Shown: positions 22,497-36,664 of the stretch, in pieces
How positions within the stretch are numbered: the first letter of the stretch is position 1
Layout: each line of letters begins with the position of its first letter
Assembly: GCA_030268105.1 (NCBI GenBank)
Contig: BSDZ01000018.1
Location: forward strand, 53,988 to 117,987
Direction of reading: 5' to 3'
DNA from: Volvox africanus
Lineage: Eukaryota; Chlorophyta; Chlorophyceae; Chlamydomonadales; Volvocaceae
Length of the DNA: 64,000 bases
Notes under the pieces: generated by a model
Databases searched by the model: none
Seen by the model: only the letters and a program-made list of their open reading frames with translations
What the model was told of the DNA's origin: nothing
Program-made: the position numbers and the translations under genes

Positions 22497-24940
22497 ATGC
22501 GGCTACTTCCCGTACTACTTCCCGTAGCTCCCATGCGGCTACTTCCCATACTAGTACCTCCAGTACCTTTCATACACGGTTGTCTCTGGTGCTATCGGTT
22601 CACAGGTATCGGTATCGGTATCGGTATCGGTTCACAGGTATCTCTGCCCTTACTCTTCCTGTGTCAACATGCGCTCAGCATGGAGTGATACTCATGTTCA
22701 ATAGCAGGAGGCAGATTGTGCTTCATGTGCCACTCTCCCGTACCCAATATTCTGTAGCATGGTGTTTCGTCCCGTCCATCTCCTCCACCCCCTCGGGATG
22801 AACACCATCATCCTCCACAAATTGACGTCACCTGACTGTGACACATGTCCTGGTGCCCTGCGGCATTGTAGTCGTGATATCCATCTTCACTCCTCGAAGT
22901 TCCTTTTTGCCGTCATAGTTTCCGTCGTGCTCGCCATCATCATCAACATCATCATCAGCACCAGTATCACCCAATCTCGCTCGGGTCTTGTCCCTGACGG
23001 ATCCGCTCTGTTGCTTGACCCAGCTCGTCCATCTTCTTGCTTGTGGGTGTCATGATCTACGATCCGTTGGTTTGTGCCGTATGTTCTTCAGCCTCTGCAC
23101 GGGCATCGCCAGCCTCCTGCGAATCCGTCCAACTTGACATGGTTTGTGCCTACACACACCGATCCTCTGGGAATCAGCATGCTGTACATCCTTCGGAGTC
23201 TTCTTCGGCCTAACTCCACCCATACCTCCTCTGATCCGCTCTACTGGCTTCTCGGTACGTGACTAGATGCATGTGCATGTTGCATGTGCATGATGACGGA
23301 CGTGACGACAAGCCGCCGACATTTGCAATGTGGGAAAATACAGGTTGGCCGAGCCTTTAGGGCTTAATAGCTACGCTGCTTGGTCGTATAGTTTCGCGTG
23401 CATGCCGCACATCCTTCGCGGTCTTCTTCGGCATAGTTCCACGCACATCACGTATCCACTCTACTGGCTTCTCAGATTCGTGACCAGATGCATGCACCAC
23501 ACGGTTTCGCCTTGACATGGTGCATTCGCCGCACTTCACGGAAATGGATGCCTTTCTCGACTTCATGTCAATCCCCTTCACTAATCCATTCTCAACAAAC
23601 CTTTCCAAGCCCTCCATTGCAAAATTGCGAGAACGTGAAGAGACAAGATACAAGAAACAGAACGTGGATGGGTCGCATGTTGTGACGCGACATGGCATGT
23701 GGATAAACCGGCCGAATGGATTGGCGAAAGTTGAGAAGCAATGTGATGTAGGAACGAACCGTGTAGAGCTGGACGTTTTGGAAAATAGCGACCGTTTTGG
23801 GGATAAGTAGTAGGCCACAGCCGAAACCGATCTCGCCTGCCGGTAGGAATGAACCAGAGCAAGATTGGATGCTACAACTGCTGCTGCTTACTGTGATGAT
23901 GGCGAGCACAACGGAATCCAGCACGGCAATGATAAGCACGTTCAGCATTTATACGATGAAGATGGAGGACAACCACGACGAGAGCAGGGTTGACGCCGTG
24001 GACAAGCATGCTGAAAACCGATAAAACTAAACTGCAAAAAATATAAATGTGTAATTATGTAAAATGCTGTAATTGTGTAAGCAATTTAGTTTTAGTTTTT
24101 CACCTTCTTCTGGTGTTTGAACAACTTGCATCTAGTTTGTGTATTTCAGTTGCTTATTTTAAATGTGGGGACTTTCTCGTGGTAAAATGAACTTTAACTT
24201 GCCCATATAGTTCCTGTACAACTGAATATTTCAATTTCCGTCAAAACCATAAATCATAATTGTGCCGGCTGTAAAATGCTAAACTGCTTGTATAGTCGCG
24301 TTTTTCACCGTTTTGAAATAGTTTTATACTAGCCAGTATATTGTGCGTGCATATATTTGTATAAATTGCATGTCAGTTCTTTATACTCAAAGTGAGGACT
24401 TTACTTTTGTATCAACGAAATAAAACTGCCCTCATTTGTACTGTACAGTTGAAAATTTTCATAACAAAAACCAAAATGGCTTCGAAAAGTAAGACTGCTT
24501 ATGTAACAGGAAAAGCAAATCGTCAGAACCATTCATCATGGTGCCGGCTGTGAAATGTAAAATGTGCTTTTGATATGGCTGTACCAATATAGCTTTTCAT
24601 CGTTTTGAATTTCATTTTGAACTGCTTGCAACTTTTTGTGGTGTTTTACTGGAAATTTTCTCAGTATGATGGGCACTTTCTTGTGTTGAAACGAAATTTT
24701 ACTGGCCCTTACTTGCTCTTTTGAATAGGGTAACAGATACGACGCGGATGAATTGAAAAAATGTTACAACAAAGGAAGGCACTAGCAGTGTATAGTTGCT
24801 TGAATGGAATAACAAACAATTAAGGAAACAAAGTATATGTAAAACCATAAGAAGGGAACATCCTAGATTACCCAACAACTTGTACCAATGCCCATCACTA
24901 TATCCCGTTCATTAAGTATTTCCTGTATCTCTCGAACCAT
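22497..24940 (+). repeat. Array unit U10 (2444 bp, short form)
   Basis: Canonical left-block unit. Private changes in subrepeat B: GTTGAAAATTTTC near 24450 and AAAACCAAAATGG near 24467. Confidence 0.95.
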
Positions 24941-27384
24941 ATGCGGCTACTTCCCGTACTACTTCCCGTAGCTCCCATGCGGCTACTTCCCATACTAGTA
25001 CCTCCAGTACCTTTCATACACGGTTGTCTCTGGTGCTATCGGTTCACAGGTATCGGTATCGGTATCGGTATCGGTTCACAGGTATCTCTGCCCTTACTCT
25101 TCCTGTGTCAACATGCGCTCAGCATGGAGTGATACTCATGTTCAATAGCAGGAGGCAGATTGTGCTTCATGTGCCACTCTCCCGTACCCAATATTCTGTA
25201 GCATGGTGTTTCGTCCCGTCCATCTCCTCCACCCCCTCGGGATGAACACCATCATCCTCCACAAATTGACGTCACCTGACTGTGACACATGTCCTGGTGC
25301 CCTGCGGCATTGTAGTCGTGATATCCATCTTCACTCCTCGAAGTTCCTTTTTGCCGTCATAGTTTCCGTCGTGCTCGCCATCATCATCAACATCATCATC
25401 AGCACCAGTATCACCCAATCTCGCTCGGGTCTTGTCCCTGACGGATCCGCTCTGTTGCTTGACCCAGCTCGTCCATCTTCTTGCTTGTGGGTGTCATGAT
25501 CTACGATCCGTTGGTTTGTGCCGTATGTTCTTCAGCCTCTGCACGGGCATCGCCAGCCTCCTGCGAATCCGTCCAACTTGACATGGTTTGTGCCTACACA
25601 CACCGATCCTCTGGGAATCAGCATGCTGTACATCCTTCGGAGTCTTCTTCGGCCTAACTCCACCCATACCTCCTCTGATCCGCTCTACTGGCTTCTCGGT
25701 ACGTGACTAGATGCATGTGCATGTTGCATGTGCATGATGACGGACGTGACGACAAGCCGCCGACATTTGCAATGTGGGAAAATACAGGTTGGCCGAGCCT
25801 TTAGGGCTTAATAGCTACGCTGCTTGGTCGTATAGTTTCGCGTGCATGCCGCACATCCTTCGCGGTCTTCTTCGGCATAGTTCCACGCACATCACGTATC
25901 CACTCTACTGGCTTCTCAGATTCGTGACCAGATGCATGCACCACACGGTTTCGCCTTGACATGGTGCATTCGCCGCACTTCACGGAAATGGATGCCTTTC
26001 TCGACTTCATGTCAATCCCCTTCACTAATCCATTCTCAACAAACCTTTCCAAGCCCTCCATTGCAAAATTGCGAGAACGTGAAGAGACAAGATACAAGAA
26101 ACAGAACGTGGATGGGTCGCATGTTGTGACGCGACATGGCATGTGGATAAACCGGCCGAATGGATTGGCGAAAGTTGAGAAGCAATGTGATGTAGGAACG
26201 AACCGTGTAGAGCTGGACGTTTTGGAAAATAGCGACCGTTTTGGGGATAAGTAGTAGGCCACAGCCGAAACCGATCTCGCCTGCCGGTAGGAATGAACCA
26301 GAGCAAGATTGGATGCTACAACTGCTGCTGCTTACTGTGATGATGGCGAGCACAACGGAATCCAGCACGGCAATGATAAGCACGTTCAGCATTTATACGA
26401 TGAAGATGGAGGACAACCACGACGAGAGCAGGGTTGACGCCGTGGACAAGCATGCTGAAAACCGATAAAACTAAACTGCAAAAAATATAAATGTGTAATT
26501 ATGTAAAATGCTGTAATTGTGTAAGCAATTTAGTTTTAGTTTTTCACCTTCTTCTGGTGTTTGAACAACTTGCATCTAGTTTGTGTATTTCAGTTGCTTA
26601 TTTTAAATGTGGGGACTTTCTCGTGGTAAAATGAACTTTAACTTGCCCATATAGTTCCTGTACAACTGAATATTTCAATTTCCGTCAAAACCATAAATCA
26701 TAATTGTGCCGGCTGTAAAATGCTAAACTGCTTGTATAGTCGCGTTTTTCACCGTTTTGAAATAGTTTTATACTAGCCAGTATATTGTGCGTGCATATAT
26801 TTGTATAAATTGCATGTCAGTTCTTTATACTCAAAGTGAGGACTTTACTTTTGTATCAACGAAATAAAACTGCCCTCATTTGTACTGTACAGTTGAATAT
26901 TTTCATAACAAAAATCAAAATGGCTTCGAAAAGTAAGACTGCTTATGTAACAGGAAAAGCAAATCGTCAGAACCATTCATCATGGTGCCGGCTGTGAAAT
27001 GTAAAATGTGCTTTTGATATGGCTGTACCAATATAGCTTTTCATCGTTTTGAATTTCATTTTGAACTGCTTGCAACTTTTTGTGGTGTTTTACTGGAAAT
27101 TTTCTCAGTATGATGGGCACTTTCTTGTGTTGAAACGAAATTTTACTGGCCCTTACTTGCTCTTTTGAATAGGGTAACAGATACGACGCGGATGAATTGA
27201 AAAAATGTTACAACAAAGGAAGGCACTAGCAGTGTATAGTTGCTTGAATGGAATAACAAACAATTAAGGAAACAAAGTATATGTAAAACCATAAGAAGGG
27301 AACATCCTAGATTACCCAACAACTTGTACCAATGCCCATCACTATATCCCGTTCATTAAGTATTTCCTGTATCTCTCGAACCAT
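24941..27384 (+). repeat. Array unit U11 (2444 bp, short form)
   Basis: Canonical left-block unit, apparently the same as U9. Confidence 0.95.
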
Positions 27385-29828
27385 ATGCGGCTACTTCCCG
27401 TACTACTTCCCGTAGCTCCCATGCGGCTACTTCCCATACTAGTACCTCCAGTACCTTTCATACACGGTTGTCTCTGGTGCTATCGGTTCACAGGTATCGG
27501 TATCGGTATCGGTATCGGTTCACAGGTATCTCTGCCCTTACTCTTCCTGTGTCAACATGCGCTCAGCATGGAGTGATACTCATGTTCAATAGCAGGAGGC
27601 AGATTGTGCTTCATGTGCCACTCTCCCGTACCCAATATTCTGTAGCATGGTGTTTCGTCCCGTCCATCTCCTCCACCCCCTCGGGATGAACACCATCATC
27701 CTCCACAAATTGACGTCACCTGACTGTGACACATGTCCTGGTGCCCTGCGGCATTGTAGTCGTGATATCCATCTTCACTCCTCGAAGTTCCTTTTTGCCG
27801 TCATAGTTTCCGTCGTGCTCGCCATCATCATCAACATCATCAGCAGCACCAGTATCACCCAATCTCGCTCGGGTCTTGTCCCTGACGGATCCGCTCTGTT
27901 GCTTGACCCAGCTCGTCCATCTTCTTGCTTGTGGGTGTCATGATCTACGATCCGTTGGTTTGTGCCGTATGTTCTTCAGCCTCTGCACGGGCATCGCCAG
28001 CCTCCTGCGAATCCGTCCAACTTGACATGGTTTGTGCCTACACACACCGATCCTCTGGGAATCAGCATGCTGTACATCCTTCGGAGTCTTCTTCGGCCTA
28101 ACTCCACCCATACCTCCTCTGATCCGCTCTACTGGCTTCTCGGTACGTGACTAGATGCATGTGCATGTTGCATGTGCATGATGACGGACGTGACGACAAG
28201 CCGCCGACATTTGCAATGTGGGAAAATACAGGTTGGCCGAGCCTTTAGGGCTTAATAGCTACACTGCTTGGTCGTATAGTTTCGCGTGCATGCCGCACAT
28301 CCTTCGCGGTCTTCTTCGGCATAGTTCCACGCACATCACGTATCCACTCTACTGGCTTCTCAGATTCGTGACCAGATGCATGCACCACACGGTTTCGCCT
28401 TGACATGGTGCATTCGCCGCACTTCACGGAAATGGATGCCTTTCTCGACTTCATGTCAATCCCCTTCACTAATCCATTCTCAACAAACCTTTCCAAGCCC
28501 TCCATTGCAAAATTGCGAGAACGTGAAGAGACAAGATACAAGAAACAGAACGTGGATGGGTCGCATGTTGTGACGCGACATGGCATGTGGATAAACCGGC
28601 CGAATGGATTGGCGAAAGTTGAGAAGCAATGTGATGTAGGAACGAACCGTGTAGAGCTGGACGTTTTGGAAAATAGCGACCGTTTTGGGGATAAGTAGTA
28701 GGCCACAGCCGAAACCGATCTCGCCTGCCGGTAGGAATGAACCAGAGCAAGATTGGATGCTACAACTGCTGCTGCTTACTGTGATGATGGCGAGCACAAC
28801 GGAATCCAGCACGGCAATGATAAGCACGTTCAGCATTTATACGATGAAGATGGAGGACAACCACGACGAGAGCAGGGTTGACGCCGTGGACAAGCATGCT
28901 GAAAACCGATAAAACTAAACTGCAAAAAATATAAATGTGTAATTATGTAAAATGCTGTAATTGTGTAAGCAATTTAGTTTTAGTTTTTCACCTTCTTCTG
29001 GTGTTTGAACAACTTGCATCTAGTTTGTGTATTTCAGTTGCTTATTTTAAATGTGGGGACTTTCTCGTGGTAAAATGAACTTTAACTTGCCCATATAGTT
29101 CCTGTACAACTGAATATTTCAATTTCCGTCAAAACCATAAATCATAATTGTGCCGGCTGTAAAATGCTAAACTGCTTGTATAGTCGCGTTTTTCACCGTT
29201 TTGAAATAGTTTTATACTAGCCAGTATATTGTGCGTGCATATATTTGTATAAATTGCATGTCAGTTCTTTATACTCAAAGTGAGGACTTTACTTTTGTAT
29301 CAACGAAATAAAACTGCCCTCATTTGTACTGTACAGTTGAATATTTTCATAACAAAAATCAAAATGGCTTCGAAAAGTAAGACTGCTTATGTAACAGGAA
29401 AAGCAAATCGTCAGAACCATTCATCATGGTGCCGGCTGTGAAATGTAAAATGTGCTTTTGATATGGCTGTACCAATATAGCTTTTCATCGTTTTGAATTT
29501 CATTTTGAACTGCTTGCAACTTTTTGTGGTGTTTTACTGGAAATTTTCTCAGTATGATGGGCACTTTCTTGTGTTGAAACGAAATTTTACTGGCCCTTAC
29601 TTGCTCTTTTGAATAGGGTAACAGATACGACGCGGATGAATTGAAAAAATGTTACAACAAAGGAAGGCACTAGCAGTGTATAGTTGCTTGAATGGAATAA
29701 CAAACAATTAAGGAAACAAAGTATATGTAAAACCATAAGAAGGGAACATCCTAGATTACCCAACAACTTGTACCAATGCCCATCACTATATCCCGTTCAT
29801 TAAGTATTTCCTGTATCTCTCGAACCAT
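27385..29828 (+). repeat. Array unit U12 (2444 bp, short form)
   Basis: Left-block unit with two variants: ATCATCAGCAGCACC near 27838, otherwise seen in right-side units, and AGCTACACTGC near 28262, shared only with U13. Confidence 0.95.
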
Positions 29829-32272
29829 ATGCGGCTACTTCCCGTACTACTTCCCGTAGCTCCCATGCGGCTACTTCCCATACTAGTACCTCCAGTACCT
29901 TTCATACACGGTTGTCTCTGGTGCTATCGGTTCACAGGTATCGGTATCGGTATCGGTATCGGTTCACAGGTATCTCTGCCCTTACTCTTCCTGTGTCAAC
30001 ATGCGCTCAGCATGGAGTGATACTCATGTTCAATAGCAGGAGGCAGATTGTGCTTCATGTGCCACTCTCCCGTACCCAATATTCTGTAGCATGGTGTTTC
30101 GTCCCGTCCATCTCCTCCACCCCCTCGGGATGAACACCATCATCCTCCACAAATTGACGTCACCTGACTGTGACACATGTCCTGGTGCCCTGCGGCATTG
30201 TAGTCGTGATATCCATCTTCACTCCTCGAAGTTCCTTTTTGCCGTCATAGTTTCCGTCGTGCTCGCCATCATCATCAACATCATCATCAGCACCAGTATC
30301 ACCCAATCTCGCTCGGGTCTTGTCCCTGACGGATCCGCTCTGTTGCTTGACCCAGCTCGTCCATCTTCTTGCTTGTGGGTGTCATGATCTACGATCCGTT
30401 GGTTTGTGCCGTATGTTCTTCAGCCTCTGCACGGGCATCGCCAGCCTCCTGCGAATCCGTCCAACTTGACATGGTTTGTGCCTACACACACCGATCCTCT
30501 GGGAATCAGCATGCTGTACATCCTTCGGAGTCTTCTTCGGCCTAACTCCACCCATACCTCCTCTGATCCGCTCTACTGGCTTCTCGGTACGTGACTAGAT
30601 GCATGTGCATGTTGCATGTGCATGATGACGGACGTGACGACAAGCCGCCGACATTTGCAATGTGGGAAAATACAGGTTGGCCGAGCCTTTAGGGCTTAAT
30701 AGCTACACTGCTTGGTCGTATAGTTTCGCGTGCATGCCGCACATCCTTCGCGGTCTTCTTCGGCATAGTTCCACGCACATCACGTATCCACTCTACTGGC
30801 TTCTCAGATTCGTGACCAGATGCATGCACCACACGGTTTCGCCTTGACATGGTGCATTCGCCGCACTTCACGGAAATGGATGCCTTTCTCGACTTCATGT
30901 CAATCCCCTTCACTAATCCATTCTCAACAAACCTTTCCAAGCCCTCCATTGCAAAATTGCGAGAACGTGAAGAGACAAGATACAAGAAACAGAACGTGGA
31001 TGGGTCGCATGTTGTGACGCGACATGGCATGTGGATAAACCGGCCGAATGGATTGGCGAAAGTTGAGAAGCAATGTGATGTAGGAACGAACCGTGTAGAG
31101 CTGGACGTTTTGGAAAATAGCGACCGTTTTGGGGATAAGTAGTAGGCCACAGCCGAAACCGATCTCGCCTGCCGGTAGGAATGAACCAGAGCAAGATTGG
31201 ATGCTACAACTGCTGCTGCTTACTGTGATGATGGCGAGCACAACGGAATCCAGCACGGCAATGATAAGCACGTTCAGCATTTATACGATGAAGATGGAGG
31301 ACAACCACGACGAGAGCAGGGTTGACGCCGTGGACAAGCATGCTGAAAACCGATAAAACTAAACTGCAAAAAATATAAATGTGTAATTATGTAAAATGCT
31401 GTAATTGTGTAAGCAATTTAGTTTTAGTTTTTCACCTTCTTCTGGTGTTTGAACAACTTGCATCTAGTTTGTGTATTTCAGTTGCTTATTTTAAATGTGG
31501 GGACTTTCTCGTGGTAAAATGAACTTTAACTTGCCCATATAGTTCCTGTACAACTGAATATTTCAATTTCCGTCAAAACCATAAATCATAATTGTGCCGG
31601 CTGTAAAATGCTAAACTGCTTGTATAGTCGCGTTTTTCACCGTTTTGAAATAGTTTTATACTAGCCAGTATATTGTGCGTGCATATATTTGTATAAATTG
31701 CATGTCAGTTCTTTATACTCAAAGTGAGGACTTTACTTTTGTATCAACGAAATAAAACTGCCCTCATTTGTACTGTACAGTTGAATATTTTCATAACAAA
31801 AATCAAAATGGCTTCGAAAAGTAAGACTGCTTATGTAACAGGAAAAGCAAATCGTCAGAACCATTCATCATGGTGCCGGCTGTGAAATGTAAAATGTGCT
31901 TTTGATATGGCTGTACCAATATAGCTTTTCATCGTTTTGAATTTCATTTTGAACTGCTTGCAACTTTTTGTGGTGTTTTACTGGAAATTTTCTCAGTATG
32001 ATGGGCACTTTCTTGTGTTGAAACGAAATTTTACTGGCCCTTACTTGCTCTTTTGAATAGGGTAACAGATACGACGCGGATGAATTGAAAAAATGTTACA
32101 ACAAAGGAAGGCACTAGCAGTGTATAGTTGCTTGAATGGAATAACAAACAATTAAGGAAACAAAGTATATGTAAAACCATAAGAAGGGAACATCCTAGAT
32201 TACCCAACAACTTGTACCAATGCCCATCACTATATCCCGTTCATTAAGTATTTCCTGTATCTCTCGAACCAT
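29829..32272 (+). repeat. Array unit U13 (2444 bp, short form)
   Basis: Left-block unit sharing AGCTACACTGC (near 30706) with U12 but with the usual ATCATCATCAGCACC. Confidence 0.95.
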
Positions 32273-34468
32273 ATGCGGCTACTTCCCGTACTACTTCCCG
32301 TAGCTCCCATGCGGCTACTTCCCATACTAGTACCTCCAGTACCTTTCATACACGGTTGTCTCTGGTGCTATCGGTTCACAGGTATCGGTATCGGTATCGG
32401 TATCGGTTCACAGGTATCTCTGCCCTTACTCTTCCTGTGTCAACATGCGCTCAGCATGGAGTGATACTCATGTTCAATAGCAGGAGGCAGATTGTGCTTC
32501 ATGTGCCACTCTCCCGTACCCAATATTCTGTAGCATGGTGTTTCGTCCCGTCCATCTCCTCCACCCCCTCGGGATGAACACCATCATCCTCCACAAATTG
32601 ACGTCACCTGACTGTGACACATGTCCTGGTGCCCTGCGGCATTGTAGTCGTGATATCCATCTTCACTCCTCGAAGTTCCTTTTTGCCGTCATAGTTTCCG
32701 TCGTGCTCGCCATCATCATCAACATCATCATCAGCACCAGTATCACCCAATCTCGCTCGGGTCTTGTCCCTGACGGATCCGCTCTGTTGCTTGACCCAGC
32801 TCGTCCATCTTCTTGCTTGTGGGTGTCATGATCTACGATCCGTTGGTTTGTGCCGTATGTTCTTCAGCCTCTGCACGGGCATCGCCAGCCTCCTGCGAAT
32901 CCGTCCAACTTGACATGGTTTGTGCCTACACACACCGATCCTCTGGGAATCAGCATGCTGTACATCCTTCGGAGTCTTCTTCGGCCTAACTCCACCCATA
33001 CCTCCTCTGATCCGCTCTACTGGCTTCTCGGTACGTGACTAGATGCATGTGCATGTTGCATGTGCATGATGACGGACGTGACGACAAGCCGCCGACATTT
33101 GCAATGTGGGAAAATACAGGTTGGCCGAGCCTTTAGGGCTTAATAGCTACGCTGCTTGGTCGTATAGTTTCGCGTGCATGCCGCACATCCTTCGCGGTCT
33201 TCTTCGGCATAGTTCCACGCACATCACGTATCCACTCTACTGGCTTCTCAGATTCGTGACCAGATGCATGCACCACACGGTTTCGCCTTGACATGGTGCA
33301 TTCGCCGCACTTCACGGAAATGGATGCCTTTCTCGACTTCATGTCAATCCCCTTCACTAATCCATTCTCAACAAACCTTTCCAAGCCCTCCATTGCAAAA
33401 TTGCGAGAACGTGAAGAGACAAGATACAAGAAACAGAACGTGGATGGGTCGCATGTTGTGACGCGACATGGCATGTGGATAAACCGGCCGAATGGATTGG
33501 CGAAAGTTGAGAAGCAATGTGATGTAGGAACGAACCGTGTAGAGCTGGACGTTTTGGAAAATAGCGACCGTTTTGGGGATAAGTAGTAGGCCACAGCCGA
33601 AACCGATCTCGCCTGCCGGTAGGAATGAACCAGAGCAAGATTGGATGCTACAACTGCTGCTGCTTACTGTGATGATGGCGAGCACAATGGAATCCAGCAC
33701 GGCAATGATAAGCAATGAACTTTAACTTGCCCATATAGTTCCTGTACAACTGAATATTTCAATTTCCGTCAAAACCATAAATCATAATTGTGCCGGCTGT
33801 AAAATGCTAAACTGCTTGTATAGTCGCGTTTTTCACCGTTTTGAAATAGTTTTATACTAGCCAGTATATTGTGCGTGCATATATTTGTATAAATTGCATG
33901 TCAGTTCTTTATACTCAAAGTGAGGACTTTACTTTTGTATCAACGAAATAAAACTGCCCTCATTTGTACTGTACAGTTGAATATTTTCATAACAAAAATC
34001 AAAATGGCTTCGAAAAGTAAGACTGCTTATGTAACAGGAAAAGCAAATCGTCAGAACCATTCATCATGGTGCCGGCTGTGAAATGTAAAATGTGCTTTTG
34101 ATATGGCTGTACCAATATAGCTTTTCATCGTTTTGAATTTCATTTTGAACTGCTTGCAACTTTTTGTGGTGTTTTACTGGAAATTTTCTCAGTATGATGG
34201 GCACTTTCTTGTGTTGAAACGAAATTTTACTGGCCCTTACTTGCTCTTTTGAATAGGGTAACAGATACGACGCGGATGAATTGAAAAAATGTTACAACAA
34301 AGGAAGGCACTAGCAGTGTATAGTTGCTTGAATGGAATAACAAACAATTAAGGAAACAAAGTATATGTAAAACCATAAGAAGGGAACATCCTAGATTACC
34401 CAACAACTTGTACCAATGCCCATCACTATATCCCGTTCATTAAGTATTTCCTGTATCTCTCGAACCAT
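32273..34468 (+). repeat. Array unit U14 (2196 bp, 248-bp deletion)
   Basis: Left-block short unit that lacks the 248 bp equivalent to 31271-31518 of U13. The deletion runs from the inverted paralog across the end of the core into subrepeat A. The junction is AGCA|ATGAAC at 33714/33715. Private change: CACAATGG near 33687. Confidence 0.95.
33711..33720. other. 248-bp deletion junction in U14
   Basis: AGCA (left flank, normally followed by CGTTCAGC) joins ATGAAC (right flank, normally preceded by GTGGTAAA). Only a single A is shared between the flanks at the break, so the deletion was not driven by a long repeat. Confidence 0.9.
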
Positions 34469-36664
34469 ATGCGGCTACTTCCCGTACTACTTCCCGTAGC
34501 TCCCATGCGGCTACTTCCCATACTAGTACCTCCAGTACCTTTCATACACGGTTGTCTCTGGTGCTATCGGTTCACAGGTATCGGTATCGGTATCGGTATC
34601 GGTTCACAGGTATCTCTGCCCTTACTATTCCTGTGTCAACATGCACTCAGCATGGAGTGATACTCATGTTCAATAGCAGGAGGCAGATTGTGCTTCATGT
34701 GCCACTCTCCCGTACCCAATATTCTGTAGCATGGTGTTTCGTCCCGTCCATCTCCTCCACCCCCTCGGGATGAACACCATCATCCTCCACAAATTGACGT
34801 CACCTGACTGTGACACATGTCCTGGTGCCCTGCGGCATTGTAGTCGTGATATCCATCTTCACTCCTCGAAGTTCCTTTTTGCCGTCATAGTTTCCGTCGT
34901 GCTCGCCATCATCATCAACATCATCATCAGCACCAGTATCACCCAATCTCGCTCGGGTCTTCTCCCTGACGGATCCGCTCTGTTGCTTGACCCAGCTCGT
35001 CCATCTTCTTGCTTGTGGGTGTCATGATCTACGATCCGTTGGTTTGTGCCGTATGTTCTTCAGCCTCTGCACGGGCATCGCCAGCCTCCTGCCAATCCGT
35101 CCAACTTGACATGGTTTGTGCCTACACACACCGATCCTCTGGGAATCAGCATGCTGTACATCCTTCGGAGTCTTCTTCGGCCTAACTCCACCCATACCTC
35201 CTCTGATCCGCTCTACTGGCTTCTCGGTACGTGACTAGATGCATGTCCATGTTGCATGTGCATGATGACGGACGTGACGACAAGCCGCCGACATTTGCAA
35301 TGTGGGAAAATACAGGTTGGCCGAGCCTTTAGGGCTTAATAGCTACGCTGCTTGGTCGTATAGTTTCGCGTGCATGCCGCACATCCTTCGCGGTCTTCTT
35401 CGGCATAGTTCCACGCACATCACGTATCCACTCTACTGGCTTCTCAGATTCGTGACCAGATGCATGCACCACACGGTTTCGCCTTGACATGGTGCATTCG
35501 CCGCACTTCACGGAAATGGATGCCTTTCTCGACTTCATGTCAATCCCCTTCACTAATCCATTCTCAACAAACCTTTCCAAGCCCTCCATTGCAAAATTGC
35601 GAGAACGTGAAGAGACAAGATACAAGAAACAGAACGTGGATGGGTCGCATGTTGTGACGCGACATGGCATGTGGATAAACCGGCCGAATGGATTGGCGAA
35701 AGTTGAGAAGCAATGTGATGTAGGAACGAACCGTGTAGAGCTGGACGTTTTGGAAAATAGCGACCGTTTTGGGGATAAGTAGTAGGCCACAGCCGAAACC
35801 GATCTCGCCTGCCGGTAGGAATGAACCAGAGCAAGATTGGATGCTACAACTGCTGCTGCTTACTGTGATGATGGCGAGCACAACGGAATCCAGCACGGCA
35901 ATGATAAGCAATGAACTTTAACTTGCCCATATAGTTCCTGTACAACTGAATATTTCAATTTCCGTCAAAACCATAAATCATAATTGTGCCGGCTGTAAAA
36001 TGCTAAACTGCTTGAATAGTCGCGTTTTTCACCGTTTTGAAATAGTTTTATACTAGCCAGTATATTGTGCGTGCATATATTTGTATAAATTGCATGTCAG
36101 TTCTTTATACTCAAAGTGAGGACTTTACTTTTGTATCAACGAAATAAAACTGCCCTCATTTGTACTGTACAGTTGAATATTTTCATAACAAAAATCAAAA
36201 TGGCTTCGAAAAGTAAGACTGCTTATGTAACAGGAAAAGCAAATCGTCAGAACCATTCATCATGGTGCCGGCTGTGAAATGTAAAATGTGCTTTTGATAT
36301 GGCTGTACCAATATAGCTTTTCATCGTTTTGAATTTCATTTTGAACTGCTTGCAACTTTTTGTGGTGTTTTACTGGAAATTTTCTCAGTATGATGGGCAC
36401 TTTCTTGTGTTGAAACGAAATTTTACTGGCCCTTACTTGCTCTTTTGAATAGGGTAACAGATACGACGCGGATGAATTGAAAAAATGTTACAACAAAGGA
36501 AGGCACTAGCAGTGTATAGTTGCTTGAATGGAATAACAAACAATTAAGGAAACAAAGTATATGTAAAACCATAAGAAGGGAACATCCTAGATTACCCAAC
36601 AACTTGTACCAATGCCCATCACTATATCCCGTTCATTAAGTATTTCCTGTATCTCTCGAACCAT
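34469..36664 (+). repeat. Array unit U15 (2196 bp, 248-bp deletion, type C body)
   Basis: Has the same deletion junction as U14 (35910/35911) and is short form. Its body, however, carries the type C markers TGCACTCAG, CTTCTCCCTGAC and GCCAATCC, plus GTCCATG (about 35247) shared with U17. It looks like a recombinant of a type C unit and the U14 deletion haplotype. Private change: CTTGAATAGTCGCG near 36012. Confidence 0.95.
35907..35916. other. 248-bp deletion junction in U15
   Basis: Identical in sequence to the junction in U14, so both derive from one event rather than two independent deletions. Confidence 0.9.
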
